Origin: an uncultured bacterium
GTDB lineage: Bacteria; Verrucomicrobiota; Kiritimatiellia; PWTM01
Assembly: GCA_938005705.1 (NCBI GenBank)
Contig: CALLML010000114.1
Coordinates: 1-35,906 of the forward strand
Direction of reading: 5' to 3'
Length of the DNA stretch: 35,906 bases
Shown here: positions 16,991-25,845 of the stretch, piece after piece
How the letters are laid out: every line of letters starts with the position of its first letter
Position numbering within the stretch: position 1 is the stretch's first letter
The notes under the pieces: generated by a model
The model's input: only the letters and a program-made list of their open reading frames with translations
Told to the model about the DNA's origin: nothing
Databases searched by the model: none
Program-made: the position numbers and the translations under genes

Positions 16991-17863
16991 ATGAGCGCCA
17001 TTCAACGCGTAATGATTGGCCTCGCGATGTTTGTGGCCATGGTTGTAGGGGAATCGCATTCGAAGGCGGATGTCGTGACGGATGATTTCCCAACCGGGCC
17101 ATTTGACGTTAATAAGTGGTTTGGAATTGTGTATCAAGAAGGAACGGCGGCCCTTACTCAGACGAATGATCGTCTTGAATTCACCGCTGAGGTCACGCCG
17201 GACAACAGCGCTGAAGTCGTGTTCTTATCAAAGGCTGTCGGACTGCAGCTTCAATCCTGGGAGGTAGAAATCAGCTGTCACCTTGGCAAAGGCGACGATT
17301 TTTCGGGAATGGGCGACAATGACGTCGTCGCGCTCTCTTTGATCATTCGTCCCACAGGGCCGGCAAGTGAGTCGAACGGCGAGGATGGCGCGGAAATGAA
17401 CTTCGGCCTGCTCCAGACGGGACCGGGCACTTTTGATCACGTTGTGCGCTTTAACGGGCGCACGAACGACAGCGATGACGGGACCATCGTTTTTTTGAAC
17501 AATCCGGATCCTCTGACCATTAAAGTGCGCCTCGCCTACAATGCCGGCACCCAGCTAATTTCAGGCGAATATGACGTTGGAAGTAGTTATGTGCCGCTCG
17601 GAAACCCCGTGGATACCAGCGCATGGGGCATGGATTCCGGAGAAGTTTTCCTGATCGCTCTCCAGGGCCTTGCCGGCACGCTCGACGACAATCCCCCGAC
17701 TTCGACCTATTCGGTTACGAGTGGAAAGGCCTATTTCGACGATTTTCGAGCCTCCGGCGATGGCATCACGCTCATCCCGGAACCGGCGATTGTCGGGATG
17801 CTACTGCCCGCCGTGTTCGTGCTGCGCGGTCTGAAAATGCGTATCCGTGCGAAGGTTCGCTGA
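16991..17863 (+). CDS. PEP-CTERM domain surface protein
   Basis: 290 aa. There is an N-terminal signal peptide (VMIGLAMFVAMVVG) and, at the C-terminus, IPEPAIVGMLLPAVFVL followed by RGLKMRIRAKVR: the Pro-Glu-Pro motif, hydrophobic helix and basic tail of the PEP-CTERM sorting signal, recognised by exosortase (EpsH/XrtA type). The body (about 28-260) is beta-rich with many Asp, Asn and Gly, resembling a concanavalin-like jelly roll, so carbohydrate binding is possible but unproven. AAAGGGG lies 8 nt before the ATG. Base composition is lower in GC than the neighbours. No exosortase gene is in the window. Probably monocistronic, ending 38 nt from a convergent gene. Confidence 0.85.
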   Translation: MSAIQRVMIGLAMFVAMVVGESHSKADVVTDDFPTGPFDVNKWFGIVYQEGTAALTQTNDRLEFTAEVTPDNSAEVVFLSKAVGLQLQSWEVEISCHLGKGDDFSGMGDNDVVALSLIIRPTGPASESNGEDGAEMNFGLLQTGPGTFDHVVRFNGRTNDSDDGTIVFLNNPDPLTIKVRLAYNAGTQLISGEYDVGSSYVPLGNPVDTSAWGMDSGEVFLIALQGLAGTLDDNPPTSTYSVTSGKAYFDDFRASGDGITLIPEPAIVGMLLPAVFVLRGLKMRIRAKVR

Positions 17864-17901
17864 AAATCCGACGAACAGCGCGGGCTCGCCGTGCGATCAG
17901 T

Positions 17902-18927
17902 TTAGCCGCCGACGGGCACGTCCCGCCATGCGTTGGGGACGGTTGTCCATCGTCGGTTTCGCGCGGAGCGGTAGGCGGCTTCCATGATCGCGACGCTGTC
18001 CACAATCGCCTCCCAGTCTGACTGAAGCTCCGTGGCCGGGATTTGACCGCGAATGACGGCGACCAGCCGATCTACGCGTGTGGGCCGTTCGTCGGCGGGC
18101 GACAGCGGCGCGGGGGTCTCTTTCGGCGCGCCAACGACATATCGTTCGCCGGTGTTCCAGAGACTTTTCCGGGAGCCGACGATTTCTAGTCCCCCGATGC
18201 CGCCGGTCTGGGTCCACGCGGCCTCCACTGTGCCGAGGAGACCGTTGGCGAAGCGCAGGTGCGCCACGCCAAAATCGTCGCAGGAGGGATATTCACCGGA
18301 TTCGTTGCGGATTTCGGCCCAGACTTCCGTCACGGGGCCGAACAGCGTTCGCAACAGATGCACGGCGTGCGTGCCCATATCCATGAAGGCCCCACCCCCA
18401 GAGAGGCCGGGGTTGTGGAACCACTGGAGGTCGGGGCTGTCGAACCAGCGCCCGTAAGCGGCGTGATGCGCGTTGCGAAAACGCGCGCGCGTGATCCTTC
18501 CGAAGGCGCCGGCGGCGATCTCACGAGACACGGCCCGCATGATCCCGCCGAACGGCTGAAAATAACCGCAGAACAATGGCGTGCCGTATTTTCGCTGCAA
18601 CGCGACGACCTGCCGTGCCTCACGAACGGTCGTCGTCAGCGGCTTTTCACAGAACACCGGCTTCCCGGTCGGCAGCGCCTTCTTCAACAACGGCAGGTGG
18701 CGGGTGTTTTCGGCGCAGATAAGAAACCCGTCTACGGCGCGATCCTGCAGCACGTCACGGATGTCCGGGACAAAAGGCGCGTTGAACTCGGAGGCGTAAC
18801 GCCGTCCGCGTTCCTCCACGTCATCCCAGATTGCATGAATGCGGCGTCCGTCGGACGCGCGAACGATGTTCTCAAGGAATCCGCGCGTGTGAATGTGAGC
18901 GGTGGAAAGCACTGCAATTCCGGCCAT
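17902..18927 (-). CDS. Gfo/Idh/MocA-family oxidoreductase
   Basis: 341 aa. An N-terminal Rossmann fold (AGIAVLSTAHIHTRGF, a less canonical glycine pattern) is followed by the hallmark GKPVFCEKPL (EKP motif, catalytic Lys) and GGGAFMDMGTHAVHLL with the conserved His of the C-terminal beta-sheet domain. Such enzymes oxidise or reduce sugars, inositols or their derivatives with NAD(P). The ATG at 18927 is supported by GGAAGGGAG 9-17 nt upstream; the frame extends ten codons further without support. It follows a second family member with 77 nt between them, so they probably work in the same catabolic route. The substrate cannot be assigned. Confidence 0.85.
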   Translation of the reverse strand: MAGIAVLSTAHIHTRGFLENIVRASDGRRIHAIWDDVEERGRRYASEFNAPFVPDIRDVLQDRAVDGFLICAENTRHLPLLKKALPTGKPVFCEKPLTTTVREARQVVALQRKYGTPLFCGYFQPFGGIMRAVSREIAAGAFGRITRARFRNAHHAAYGRWFDSPDLQWFHNPGLSGGGAFMDMGTHAVHLLRTLFGPVTEVWAEIRNESGEYPSCDDFGVAHLRFANGLLGTVEAAWTQTGGIGGLEIVGSRKSLWNTGERYVVGAPKETPAPLSPADERPTRVDRLVAVIRGQIPATELQSDWEAIVDSVAIMEAAYRSARNRRWTTVPNAWRDVPVGG

Positions 18928-19004
18928 GACGTATTTCTCCCTTCCTGTCGCCGCCAAACCCGCCGATTATCGGATGGACGATCCGGCGGGTTGTCCGGCG
19001 GCCT

Positions 19005-20051
19005 TCAGATTTTGAGCACGATTTCACGCCCGCGTTTTTGGGACTCGTACACCGCCTCCAGGATGGCAATGACCTTGATCGTCTCTGTCCATGGTACGGG
19101 CGAAGGCTTGTGATTCATAACGGCCTCGTAGAACGCCTGAATTTCCTCGCTGTGCGGACGCTCGATGCGCCGGGGATAGGTCAGCGTACCATGTGTGAAC
19201 GTGCCGCCCACCACGGAGGCGAATTCGCCCGAAGGCCATTTGACGCCGCCTTCCATCCCGAACAATTGGAAGCTCATGTCCTCGTTCTCGACCTGATGTC
19301 CAATCCATGCGGCTTCCAGCGTCATCGTCGCGCCGTTATCGAAATGCACGAACCCTGCGGCAAAGTCTTCGACCGAAAAGAGTTTACGATCCCACTCGCC
19401 CCACATGCCGGGGATTTTATGGCCTTTGGCAAAGTTGACTTTCGCGACGCCCGTGACGCGCACCGGCTTCGGAAAACCCATGATCCAAAGGCACGCATCG
19501 AGCGCATGCACGCCGATATCCATGCACGGGCCGCCGCCCGCGAGCGAGTGGTCGATGAAGCTGGGGCGTGCCGGCAACCACGCCCGTCGCATGGCGCGGA
19601 CGCGCGCGTGATAGACCTCGCCGAGATGGCCGGCGGCCGCCCACTCCTTGATCGCCAGCGCGGAGGAGGTGAAACGCTGATGCTGCGCCGTCATCAGCAC
19701 GAGTTTTTTGCGATCGGCCAGTTCGCCCATGCGGCGTACCTCTCGGGTCGTGACTGCGAGCGGCTTTTCGCAGAGCACGTGCTTGCCGGTCTCGAGGGCG
19801 GCCAGCACGGCAGGCGTATGAACACGGTTCGGGGTGCAGATATCCACGGCGTCGAGGTCCAGCTTGACCAGGTCGCGATAGTCCGTGAACACGTGTTGCG
19901 CACCCGTCAGTTCCGCGGCGGCCTTGGCAGCGTCGGAGTTGGCGTCGCACACCGCCACGACTTCGACCTCCGGCAAGGCCTTCCAACCCGTCACATGCGG
20001 CCCCCGGAAAATCCCCCCCGTGCCGATCGCTCCCACTCGAAACTTGCGCAT
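19005..20051 (-). CDS. Gfo/Idh/MocA-family oxidoreductase
   Basis: 348 aa. It starts with a canonical NAD(P) Rossmann motif, VGAIGTGGIFRG (residues 6-17), then GKHVLCEKPLAV with the EKP catalytic Lys, and GGPCMDIGVHALDACLWIMG with the conserved His. A very strong ribosome-binding site (GAGGAGGAA) lies 6 nt before the ATG. The pair with the gene at 17902-18927 shares little sequence beyond the family motifs, so they probably handle successive steps or different sugars. A candidate promoter lies at 20122-20095. Context with a sulfatase and an esterase points to catabolism of a modified sugar. Confidence 0.88.
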   Translation of the reverse strand: MRKFRVGAIGTGGIFRGPHVTGWKALPEVEVVAVCDANSDAAKAAAELTGAQHVFTDYRDLVKLDLDAVDICTPNRVHTPAVLAALETGKHVLCEKPLAVTTREVRRMGELADRKKLVLMTAQHQRFTSSALAIKEWAAAGHLGEVYHARVRAMRRAWLPARPSFIDHSLAGGGPCMDIGVHALDACLWIMGFPKPVRVTGVAKVNFAKGHKIPGMWGEWDRKLFSVEDFAAGFVHFDNGATMTLEAAWIGHQVENEDMSFQLFGMEGGVKWPSGEFASVVGGTFTHGTLTYPRRIERPHSEEIQAFYEAVMNHKPSPVPWTETIKVIAILEAVYESQKRGREIVLKI

Positions 20052-20094
20052 ACGTAATTCCTCCTCGCGGCTTGATTTGATGAAATATGCTCAA

Positions 20095-20122
20095 ATAATA
20101 GAGCCGTAGGGCCGTTTAGCAA
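20095..20122 (-). promoter_or_regulatory. Candidate sigma-70 promoter for the oxidoreductase pair
   Basis: On the - strand TTGCTA (20122-20117), a 16-nt spacer and TATTAT (20100-20095) precede the gene starting at 20051 by 43 nt. The -10 matches five of six consensus bases, the -35 four of six. Further upstream GAACAGTGGG occurs twice in direct orientation (20164-20173 and 20195-20204), 31 bp apart, a possible regulator site. Not tested. Confidence 0.45.
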
Positions 20123-20278
20123 TTGAAAAGGTCTCAATTTGCCGCCTCCCTTTAGCCCCTCCAGAACAGTGGGACTTAATCGCGTGTCTCTTTCGAACAG
20201 TGGGCTGAGCTTGATGATTGACTCCGCCATTTGTTTTTGGGAAGGCGATGGGCGCAGACTTCTGTAAATAAAGGAGGG

Positions 20279-21715
20279 TCAGACTAGGACATCCCCGGGG
20301 CGTTCCCAGCCCGGCAGGCAGGGCGTCGTGGGGCCGGGCACCTGAACGAGGCGGCCGCCGCAGACGAATCCTTCGGGCCGCCCTTCCAGCTCCTTTGTTA
20401 GCCGCTCGCGCCATACCGCGATCTCCTCGGCGCGGTCAGGCTGGCTCGCCAAGTCATTCATTTCCCGCGGATCTTGTTCAAGGTCGAAGAACTGTTCGCG
20501 TCCGAGTCCGGGAAACCAGATGTACTTCCGGCGCCCGTCGGTGAGATATTGCATGCCGCTCTTCAGCGTCGGAATATCACAGCATTCGCCATGAAGGAAC
20601 GGACGCCATTCATCCGAAGCCCCCCGTAGCAGCGGGAGCAGGCTCCGGCCTTCCACGCTGTCGGGGATGGATACACCGGCGGCTTCCAACAACGTAGGCA
20701 TGACATCCATCAACTCCACCGGCCGGTCGCAAATCTGCCTTCCGCGAACACCGGTCTCGGGTGGGAATCGCATAAGCAAGGGGATGTGGGCAGAAGGCTC
20801 ATAGGGTTGGCGTTTACGAATCCACTGATGGTCGCCGAGCATTTCACCATGGTCGGATGTAAATACGACAATGGTGTTATGTGGAACACACGCGAGGATT
20901 CGACCAATCTGATCGTCAATGTGGTTGATGCAGCCATAATAAGCTGCACGATACTGCCGCATCAGCTCCGGCTCCAGACATACGCGCCAGGCAGAGACCG
21001 CCAGACCGCGCTGAGGCCGGTCATACAGGCGCGCCCAACTGCCCACCCAAGGTTCGGGGATTTGTCGGCGGAGGTATCGCTCGTAATAGTCGCGTGGCGG
21101 TGTCAGAGGCTGGTGGGGCTGGTGAAAACTGACTTTGAGGAAGAAGGGGCAGGTGGGATCACGCCGTTCGAGAAACTCGATGGCGCGGTCAGCACACCAG
21201 GTAGTGAAATGGAACCGCTCGTCGAGATGGAAAGGACGCGTCACCCATCCGTTGCCGTCAGCCCCGTGAGCGACGGCCGCGCGTGGGGCGAGGACCCCTT
21301 CACGGCGTAGAAAACGCTGGTAATCGTCGTCGTGGCGGGGGAACGGAGAGTCGGCCCAGTCCTCGCTCTGAAAACCGTATCGCGCGCGGAATGGCCACAG
21401 GTGGAGTTTGCCGACGAGGTGCGTCTGGTAGCCCATCGCCGCCAGCACACCCGGAAGCGTGGGGCCATCCAGCCGTGTGTGATAATTGGCCACTACACCG
21501 TGGGAGCGGGGACGCTGTCCCGTCATTAAGGTGCGGCGGGCTGCAACGCAAATGGGACAGGCCGAGTAGGCCCGGCAAAAGAAAACGCCAGAAGCACCGA
21601 GGGCGTCGAGATAAGGGGTTTGCAGAACGGGATGGCCCGCCAGCCCCAACGCGTCGCCGCGCTGCTGGTCGGTCATCAACAGGAGAATATTGGGGCGCGG
21701 GTCACTCGCGGGCAT
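20279..21715 (-). CDS. Type I sulfatase (formylglycine-dependent)
   Basis: 478 aa. RPNILLLMTDQQRGD (metal-binding Asp16) opens the sulfatase domain; the active-site motif is CVAAR (Cys56-x-Ala-x-Arg60) followed by RTLMTGQ, so Cys56 would be converted to formylglycine. FTSDHGEMLGDH is the second metal site, and the C-terminal subdomain contains FFDLEQDPREMNDLA. It hydrolyses sulfate esters of polysaccharides or sulfated sugars. No signal peptide is apparent, suggesting a cytoplasmic enzyme acting on imported oligosaccharides. The ATG at 21715 has AAAGGAG 6 nt upstream and lies inside the end of the upstream esterase gene (14-nt overlap), so the two are coupled. No formylglycine-generating or anSME maturase is in the window. 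Confidence 0.92.
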   Translation of the reverse strand: MPASDPRPNILLLMTDQQRGDALGLAGHPVLQTPYLDALGASGVFFCRAYSACPICVAARRTLMTGQRPRSHGVVANYHTRLDGPTLPGVLAAMGYQTHLVGKLHLWPFRARYGFQSEDWADSPFPRHDDDYQRFLRREGVLAPRAAVAHGADGNGWVTRPFHLDERFHFTTWCADRAIEFLERRDPTCPFFLKVSFHQPHQPLTPPRDYYERYLRRQIPEPWVGSWARLYDRPQRGLAVSAWRVCLEPELMRQYRAAYYGCINHIDDQIGRILACVPHNTIVVFTSDHGEMLGDHQWIRKRQPYEPSAHIPLLMRFPPETGVRGRQICDRPVELMDVMPTLLEAAGVSIPDSVEGRSLLPLLRGASDEWRPFLHGECCDIPTLKSGMQYLTDGRRKYIWFPGLGREQFFDLEQDPREMNDLASQPDRAEEIAVWRERLTKELEGRPEGFVCGGRLVQVPGPTTPCLPGWERPGDVLV

Positions 21716-22841
21716 GGTTATCTCCTTTGGATGGCGCGTCGCCCGGCCTTTCGGCGACGGGCCGTTCGGCCGATGGCCAGGGATAGGCGGGGCGATAGCC
21801 CGGCTGAAATGTGCGCCAATGAAAATCAATGATGTCCGGCGCGGCGTCGCGCCAGTAAGGCCACGCGTGCTCGCCGGGAGATTCCTTGTATTCCAGTGTG
21901 ACGTTTCGTTCCGCCAAAAAATCGCGCGCGCGGCGCGCCGCGGCGAGGGCGAAATCCTCCGTGCCACAGGCGATGAAAAAAGGCGGCAGGCGCGCGCCCC
22001 TTTGCAAGACTTCTTCGACGCGTCGGAAAAAGCCGGCGCGCGCATATCCGGTTTCGTTCTCAGCGCGTGGGCCGAGCAACGGCACGAGCATCTCCACCGG
22101 ACGGCCGTTCGCCGTCCAGGGCGTCGTCAAATCCAGGCCGCTGCTGAGGCTGCTGACGCCGGCAAAACCGTCGGGGCGTTCAACCGCATACAGGGCCGCG
22201 CCGCTTCCGCCCATCGAAAATCCGGTGACCCCTCGGGCCGCCGGGTCGGCGCGATACGCGGATTCGAGGAAGGGCGCGAGTTCATCGAAAAAAAACGTCC
22301 GGAAAAGCGAACGCGGCCGATGCGTCGCATCCAGGTAGCAACCCGCCTTGTCGCCGTTGAACACGACGACCATCATCGGACGCTCGGCCAGGGCGCGGCG
22401 CAGCGGCGCCATCTCGGTCCATGTCAGATAGGGCGCTCCACGACCGTGGAGCGCGTAGAGGATGGGGAACTTCCGCTCCGGATCGCGGCGGTAAGCCGGA
22501 GGCAGGAGCACCGCGGTCTCGATGTCGCGATGCATCGCCGGGCTGTGAAGCCGGAACCGCTCCCGTGTGCAGTCGTTCAGCCCATCCGTCTCGATCACTT
22601 TCTCGCCGACGATCCCGACGGGGCGTCCGTCGGGACACGCGCAGCGCGGCGGGAGATCGGTGAGGTTATCCGAAGCTGGGTATTGCGCGTCCATAATGGT
22701 CATCCTCCGTTGCGCAGCGTCTCCGGCGCGCGGTAGCGCGTACCGAATCGGTTCGGCGTCCATTTTGCGCTTCATAACGTCAAATAGGCCCATGATGATG
22801 AGTACTTCAAGGACGACGGCAATGATCAGTTTCGGTTTCAT
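21702..22841 (-). CDS. Esterase D/PHB-depolymerase-like alpha/beta hydrolase
   Basis: 379 aa. An N-terminal hydrophobic segment (LIIAVVLEVLIIMGLF) acts as signal peptide or membrane anchor. The esterase domain (about 95-345) has LYALHGRG (oxyanion loop), GVTGFSMGGSG with nucleophile Ser209, an Asp in CGTEDF (Asp296) and PGEHAWPYW with His325, a complete catalytic triad as in the Esterase (PF00756) family that includes feruloyl esterases and S-formylglutathione hydrolases. It is probably exported and removes acyl groups from glycans. It overlaps the sulfatase gene by 14 nt. The first ATG has only AAGAG as a weak ribosome-binding site; the internal ATGs at residues 27, 47 and 50 would lose the hydrophobic segment. 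Confidence 0.82.
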   Translation of the reverse strand: MKPKLIIAVVLEVLIIMGLFDVMKRKMDAEPIRYALPRAGDAAQRRMTIMDAQYPASDNLTDLPPRCACPDGRPVGIVGEKVIETDGLNDCTRERFRLHSPAMHRDIETAVLLPPAYRRDPERKFPILYALHGRGAPYLTWTEMAPLRRALAERPMMVVVFNGDKAGCYLDATHRPRSLFRTFFFDELAPFLESAYRADPAARGVTGFSMGGSGAALYAVERPDGFAGVSSLSSGLDLTTPWTANGRPVEMLVPLLGPRAENETGYARAGFFRRVEEVLQRGARLPPFFIACGTEDFALAAARRARDFLAERNVTLEYKESPGEHAWPYWRDAAPDIIDFHWRTFQPGYRPAYPWPSAERPVAERPGDAPSKGDNHARE

Positions 22842-23048
22842 TCATCTCTTGCTGCGAACGTCTTTTAGCATCCAGCCCGTTTCATAGTAAGGACCAGTAT
22901 GAAACATCGCTTTCATTCTGAAAGTTGGACGGCCCCAAGTCAATATACTCTGCGGGTCAGTCCACCGATGGCACAGAGGACATGTGCTGAAAAAAACAGG
23001 CGCGGAGAGCGTTTGTTGTGAAAGCTCTGCAACGAGGAAAAGGACCAT
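22842..23048 (-). CDS. Possible small protein with a CPLC motif
   Basis: 68 codons ending in TGA directly against the esterase ATG. The sequence has protein-like composition, including STCPLCHRWTDPQSIL and MFHTGPYYETGW, with a Cys-x-x-Cys pair that could bind metal. No second Cys pair and no ribosome-binding site are present, and the open frame extends upstream to 23133 without a start codon. It may be a small zinc-ribbon-like protein, the remnant of a longer gene, or chance. No family recognised. Confidence 0.25.
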   Translation of the reverse strand: MVLFLVAELSQQTLSAPVFFSTCPLCHRWTDPQSILTWGRPTFRMKAMFHTGPYYETGWMLKDVRSKR

Positions 23049-23803
23049 GGTGTAATTTTTGTCAGATGAATCAAACCGGCCCGAAAGGATCAGAAAAAAT
23101 GGAAAGCGGGCAACATATCACGGGAGGGAGTGAAGCATATGCTGACGCAGACCGCTGATCTTCTTCGGCCGCCCATGTCCTGTTCTGTTCTCAATTCATA
23201 CACAATTTTTTTCTACATTCTACGGATGCAGGTACTGCCTGTCTTGGCGAGAAACAGCTATAGTTCCTCCGGCAAAAACATTCTCCGTATAGACCGGCTT
23301 GTTCGGAGTGGCGCATGCCGCGACGAAAAGCAGACAGATTTTACGGTTTATTCTCTGCGCTGATGCCTTTTTCGCTCCGCGAATCAAGACGGCCTGCACA
23401 CAGAAAAGGCAACGGGGACAGACAAAGAGGCGAAGGGGACAGAGCCCGCCGTGCGGCGGCGCCGCGAAACAACTGGAGGATAACCTGACGATTGAAAGCT
23501 CGAAGATCGAGGTCCGAGCGGCTCGCCTCACAGCTCTGCCCCTGGCCAACGGAGAGTACGAGTACGGGGACAGAGAATACGAATATTCCGAGACGAATCC
23601 ATAAGATTTTTTCTATCAGTATAATACGGCGGAATCTGGAACGAAGTTAGAGGCAAGATTTGGCGTTGGCCTGCAGCCCGGTTTGGCGACCGCGACCGAT
23701 CCTGCCGTGGGAACGGCAGGGTACGATAAGCGCCTGCCTCGATCCGTCTCGATTTCGGCGAGGTTGTGGATCCTCTTCGGCGCTTCGCGGCTACAGAGAG
23801 GTT
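23049..23803. other. Non-coding spacer between the esterase and gcvPB
   Basis: 750 bp without a supported gene. GGGGACAG occurs three times (near 23413, 23433 and 23565), and 23550-23600 is a low-complexity GAGTAC/GAATAC-type stretch. Short + strand frames here have no ribosome-binding site and an unlikely composition. Confidence 0.45.
23701..23720 (-). terminator. Stem-loop downstream of gcvPB
   Basis: CCTGCCGT and ACGGCAGG form a perfect 8-bp stem with a GGGA loop, 84 nt after the gcvPB stop. No T-run follows on either strand, so it is a weak terminator candidate or a 3'-end stabilising structure at the end of the hydrogenase operon. Confidence 0.35.
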
Positions 23804-25291
23804 TTATGACACGGGTGAGTCGCCCAAGTGCGATGAGATTGCCGGCGGGCGCCAGCGCAGGTCGGGATGGCGGGCGGCGGCCACCTCGTCGAGGCGCCCC
23901 ACGGGCGTCGTGCGCGGCGCGGCGTGCAGAGCCTCCGGATCGCGATCGGCGAGATCGGCCAGCTCCAGCAGGGCGTCCACGAAACGGTCAAGCGTCTCTC
24001 GTGTCTCGGTCTCCGTTGGCTCGATCATCAACGCCTCAGGAACGATAAGCGGGAAGTAAACGGTCGGCGGGTGCAAACCGCGGTCAATCAGCGCCTTGGC
24101 GAAGTCCAGGGCGTGAACGCCTTTGGCCGCAAAGGACTTTGCACTGAACACGCACTCGTGCATGCAGCGGCCTTTGGTGACCGCCTCGAACCGGCTGCGG
24201 AGGCGTTCCTGCACGTAGTTGGCGTTCAACACGGCCATACCCGACGCCTCCAGAAGGCCTTCCCGACCGAGCATGAGCAGATAGGCGTAGGCGCGGACGA
24301 TGACGCCAAAGTTGCCGTAAAACGGCGCGATGTATCCGATGCTCTTCGGCGCATCATAGTCGAGATAGAAAACGCCGTCGGCTCGCTTGCACACGCGGGA
24401 AATCGGCAGATAAGGACGAAGTTTTTCGACCACGCCGACCGGCCCTGCGCCGGGGCCTCCGCCTCCGTGCGGTGTGGCGAAGGTCTTGTGCAGATTGACA
24501 TGGCAGACGTCGAACCCCATATCGGCGGGCTTGAAACGGCCGAGAAGCGCGTTGAGGTTGGCGCCGTCGTAGTAGAGGAGCCCGTCCACGGCATGGACCA
24601 CATCGGCGATCTCGCGGATGCGGCGCTCAAACAGGCCGAGGGTGTTGGGACAGGTCAACATCACCGCGGCGGTCTCCGAATTTACGGCCGTGCGGAAGCG
24701 ATCAAAATCCACCAGTCCGTCAGGTCCTGAGGGGACGGTGATCACCTCGTATCCGGCGAGTCGGGCGCTGGCGGGGTTGGTGCCGTGGGCAGAATCCGGG
24801 ATGATGATGTGGGTTTTGCGGGTGCCGCGGTCACGGTGATAGGCGGCGATGATCATCGCGCCGGTCAGCTCGCCGTGGGCGCCGGCGAGCGGCTGCAAGG
24901 TGAATTCGGCCATACCGGTGATTTCCGAAAGCAGGCGCTCCGTTTCCCAGAGCAGTTGCAGCGCGCCTTGCGTCAACAGCCCGCCGTGGCGGAGCTGCGG
25001 CCAGAGGGGATGCACATCGAGAAAGCCCGGCAGTGACGCGACGGCCTCACAGGCCTTCGGGTTGTACTTCATCGTGCACGAACCAAGCGGATAAAAATGG
25101 GTGTCTACGGAGAAGTTGCGGCGGGACAACTCCGTGTAATGCCGCACCACTTCCACTTCGGAAACCTCGGGCAACGGTGCCGGCGTAGCGCGTCGCAGCT
25201 CAGCCGGCCAGTTCGGCGCCGCGTCCGATACGGGTTCCGGAAGTTTCACTCCGCGCCGTCCCGGCGCGCCTTTTTCAAAGATCAAGCGCAT
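23804..25291 (-). CDS. gcvPB: Glycine dehydrogenase (decarboxylating) subunit 2, P-protein
   Basis: 495 aa. PLP-dependent fold type I enzyme: PLGSCTMKYNP, HGTNPASA and the PLP-lysine segment VNLHKTFATPHGGGGPGAG (Lys269) are diagnostic of the C-terminal half of the P-protein, which is a separate subunit in the two-subunit form. With GcvPA it decarboxylates glycine and passes the aminomethyl group to the H-protein lipoyl arm. GcvPA, GcvH and GcvT are not in the window, so the partner must be elsewhere. The start (ATG 25291) overlaps the end of hoxW by 17 nt, and the gene follows the hydrogenase operon on the same strand, so co-transcription is likely. The ribosome-binding site is weak (GAGAG). 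Confidence 0.95.
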   Translation of the reverse strand: MRLIFEKGAPGRRGVKLPEPVSDAAPNWPAELRRATPAPLPEVSEVEVVRHYTELSRRNFSVDTHFYPLGSCTMKYNPKACEAVASLPGFLDVHPLWPQLRHGGLLTQGALQLLWETERLLSEITGMAEFTLQPLAGAHGELTGAMIIAAYHRDRGTRKTHIIIPDSAHGTNPASARLAGYEVITVPSGPDGLVDFDRFRTAVNSETAAVMLTCPNTLGLFERRIREIADVVHAVDGLLYYDGANLNALLGRFKPADMGFDVCHVNLHKTFATPHGGGGPGAGPVGVVEKLRPYLPISRVCKRADGVFYLDYDAPKSIGYIAPFYGNFGVIVRAYAYLLMLGREGLLEASGMAVLNANYVQERLRSRFEAVTKGRCMHECVFSAKSFAAKGVHALDFAKALIDRGLHPPTVYFPLIVPEALMIEPTETETRETLDRFVDALLELADLADRDPEALHAAPRTTPVGRLDEVAAARHPDLRWRPPAISSHLGDSPVS

Positions 25292-25772
25292 AGAGGGCTC
25301 TCGAAATATTCACATGCTGAAAACCTGATTGCAGTGCGTCAATCAAGAAATGCGCTGCCTCATCCAAATTACGTTGTGCGGTGGGTGTCAACCGTTCGCC
25401 AAATTCGTCAAATGCATAGCCGCGGATGGCCAACGTATAACCCACGGGCTGCGCGCCGAAAAGGTCGCACGCCATCGCGAGCACCGCCGCCGGCGTGAGG
25501 CTGTGGCTACTGAACTCGATTTCCACCGGGGCCGGCGCCAAAGGTTCGAATGCGAAGGGCTCCGGACCGGCGACCGCCGCATCGGCAAAGATCACGACCT
25601 TATGGCGCGCCGCCTGCTCGGCGTGCTCGACGATCAGCTGATAGTCCACATCTACGGTCACGCTGGGAATCGCCCGCGCCTCGATCATGGAGGCTAGGGC
25701 GGGGCCGAGACCGTCGTCGAGGCGACCTGGATTGCCGTAGCCGATCAGCAGAACAGGTTCAGCCGGCACCAT
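25275..25772 (-). CDS. hoxW: Hydrogenase maturation endopeptidase
   Basis: 165 aa. It starts VLLIGYGNPGRLDDGLGP, the conserved N-terminal motif of the HyaD/HybD/HoxW peptidases with an acidic nickel ligand in the DD pair, followed by VVIFADAAV (second acidic ligand) and SSHSLTP (His ligand). The enzyme removes the C-terminal extension of the large hydrogenase subunit once Ni and Fe are inserted. It lies 73 nt after hoxH, whose predicted tail after the last metal-binding motif is still present and would be its substrate. AAAAGGGG lies 4-11 nt before the ATG. The last 17 nt overlap gcvPB. Confidence 0.88.
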   Translation of the reverse strand: MVPAEPVLLIGYGNPGRLDDGLGPALASMIEARAIPSVTVDVDYQLIVEHAEQAARHKVVIFADAAVAGPEPFAFEPLAPAPVEIEFSSHSLTPAAVLAMACDLFGAQPVGYTLAIRGYAFDEFGERLTPTAQRNLDEAAHFLIDALQSGFQHVNISRALYALDL

Positions 25773-25845
25773 ATTTGCCCCTTTTCCCGCTCAATGTCGA
25801 GCAGTGAGCCCGCCGCCAGGCGCATGGTGCGCCGCCGCGGACCCG

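Noticed and set aside
16617-17102. 161-codon - strand frame
   Set aside because: Overlaps the start of the PEP-CTERM gene and lacks a ribosome-binding site; the C-terminal 60 residues look protein-like but match nothing I know.
19038-20057. 339-codon + strand frame
   Set aside because: Exactly mirrors the Gfo/Idh/MocA gene on the other strand and shows no family features.
21716-22045. 110-codon upstream extension of the sulfatase
   Set aside because: It lies antiphase within the esterase gene; the ATG at 21715 has a good ribosome-binding site and starts the sulfatase domain.
23299-23604. 101-codon + strand frame
   Set aside because: Ends in a low-complexity GAGTAC/GAATAC stretch; no ribosome-binding site or recognisable domain.
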